The notes beneath the pieces were generated by a model. It was not told where the DNA came from, did not search any database, and worked only from the letters and a program-made list of their open reading frames with translations. Position numbers and translations under genes: made by a program. Shown piece after piece: positions 6,875 through 7,845 of a DNA stretch of 7,845 bases (positions within the stretch are counted from its first letter, which is position 1; every line of letters starts with the position of its first letter). Source of the stretch: Bacillota bacterium (GTDB taxonomy: Bacteria; Bacillota_I; Bacilli_A; RFN20; CAG-826); the NCBI GenBank assembly GCA_003501485.1, contig DNPJ01000048.1:1-7845 (forward strand), read 5' to 3'.

Positions 6875-7845
6875 CTAATTGAAAAAACAAATTGTTAGAC
6901 TGAACACATTGTTTTTATAATCAAACAATGCTTTTCCATTATATTTTTTAGCAATGTATTCAATTGATTTTGTACCATAACCGTGGAATCTATTATCTTC
7001 CTTTGTCTTTGGGAACCCTTCTTCGTCAAAATTAACTTTTTGGCTACAATAATTTTCAATCTTTACCAATATTGCATTATTTTTCTTTATAACATTTATA
7101 AAAATAGAACGATAACTGTCATCTTCTTGCTTTAAAGTTTTAATCGCATTATCGAGCGCGTTTTCAAAAAGAGAATATACATCACTATTTTCCATAAAGG
7201 ACAAAAGTTTCCCATCAATAATTGGCACTAACCTAATATTATTTTGTTTACACGTAAGTATTTTTTCCGAAAGAACCATATCTAAGACAGGATTATCAGT
7301 TTTAATTTTTGAGTCATAAATGTCAATTGTGGTCGATAATTCATCCAATCTTTTAATTTGACTCGGCGTCAAAGATGTTTCTTTTAAAGATTCAATCGCG
7401 TGCTTTAAATCATGGCATTTAATATTAATCAATTCCATCGTTTCTTTACTATTTTCAAATTTTTCATTTTGAAAATTTAATGTTTGTTCTAATAGTTCTT
7501 TTTCATTACTCAATTTACGCGCATGGAAAATATTGTATTGAACAGCCAATATGAAAAAGCAAGCAATCATGGCATAAAATTTTGTCGATACAAAACCTAT
7601 ATCATCATTCAATTGTTGAGCATACATCGATAAAATATTTACAACTATAACTGCAATTAAAGAAGTCAATGTGACAATTGTATTATTTAAATTAATAACA
7701 TCGTTTTTCTTAATCAATTTAATAAAGATAAAGAAATAACACGTGTATATTAAAGAGTATGAAAGAATCAATGAAATAATATTCCAACCTTTCACTCCCG
7801 AAAGTGGAACAAACTTTATAAATAATTGCCAAAAATTATCACCAA
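6875..7845 (-). CDS. GHKL-type (AgrC-like) sensor histidine kinase, 5' end missing
   Basis: This is a membrane sensor kinase that phosphorylates a response regulator, normally of the LytTR class. The frame is open to the right edge: 16 codons precede the GTG at 7795 (ending FVPLSG), and no spaced ribosome site precedes that GTG, so the true start lies outside the window. Numbering from the GTG, there are three membrane helices (about 5-28, 39-57, 73-90), then a charged, probably coiled-coil linker (94-122). The phosphoacceptor motif CHDLKHAIESL has His128. The N-box is FENALDNAIKT (210-220), and the glycine-rich ATP lid is HGYGTKSIEYIAKKYNG (271-287). All key ATPase elements are present. Family members are usually about 430 residues with six helices, so about 100 residues and two or three helices are missing. 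The partner regulator probably lies upstream, beyond the edge. The gene ends in TAG at 6877-6875. Confidence 0.9.
   Translation of the reverse strand, partial: GDNFWQLFIKFVPLSGVKGWNIISLILSYSLIYTCYFFIFIKLIKKNDVINLNNTIVTLTSLIAVIVVNILSMYAQQLNDDIGFVSTKFYAMIACFFILAVQYNIFHARKLSNEKELLEQTLNFQNEKFENSKETMELINIKCHDLKHAIESLKETSLTPSQIKRLDELSTTIDIYDSKIKTDNPVLDMVLSEKILTCKQNNIRLVPIIDGKLLSFMENSDVYSLFENALDNAIKTLKQEDDSYRSIFINVIKKNNAILVKIENYCSQKVNFDEEGFPKTKEDNRFHGYGTKSIEYIAKKYNGKALFDYKNNVFSLTICFFN

Noticed and set aside
7793..7795. GTG as the start codon of the sensor kinase
   Set aside because: The frame stays open through 16 more codons to the window edge with membrane-protein-like residues, GGGAG abuts the GTG with no spacer, and the remaining protein has too few membrane helices for its family.
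480..7845. TGA read as tryptophan (mycoplasma code)
   Set aside because: The long genes use TGG for Trp, contain no in-frame TGA, and their motifs read correctly in the standard code.
1..7845. CRISPR array, tRNA/rRNA genes, insertion sequence or attachment sites
   Set aside because: I saw no regularly spaced short repeats beyond the single 21-bp pair, no cloverleaf or rRNA-like sequence, and no transposase motifs or terminal inverted repeats.

Overview
The window is AT-rich (roughly one third G+C by eye) and reads well in the standard bacterial code: tryptophans are TGG, and the genes end in TAA or TAG with no in-frame TGA. Signal peptides, a lipobox, AGGAG ribosome sites and an AgrC-type kinase point to a Gram-positive-lineage bacterium. 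My best guess is a low-GC gut-type Bacillota (Erysipelotrichia, RF39 or Acholeplasma-like groups). That placement is inference, not something the sequence proves.

Layout. From the left edge to 182 is the 3' end of an unrecognised + strand gene. A short AT-rich spacer follows, then a strong hairpin with a T-tract (421-452) that terminates the leftward genes. Leftward (-) genes fill the rest. A sensor histidine kinase of the GHKL/AgrC type (6875-7845) runs off the right edge. A 178-base intergenic region (6697-6874) carries two direct repeats exactly 21 bp apart, an extended -10 box and a leader hairpin. Next comes a 904-residue lipoprotein built from three [Ig-like + beta-sandwich] units (3982-6696). 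Ten bases after it is a 1163-residue family 3 glycoside hydrolase with permuted domain order (480-3971).

How they may work together (inference). The lipoprotein looks like a surface carbohydrate-binding protein and the GH3 like a membrane-tethered exo-acting glycosidase. They form a two-gene operon with the GH3 ribosome site overlapping the lipoprotein stop codon. The GH3 has a membrane helix at each end, so its glycosidase part lies outside the cell. It also carries a roughly 120-residue cytoplasmic domain resembling a domain of unknown function in gut Firmicutes. The 21-bp direct repeat just downstream of the kinase gene has the geometry of a LytTR response-regulator site. This suggests that the kinase and an unseen LytTR partner, probably beyond the right edge, control the glycan-binding/glycosidase operon.
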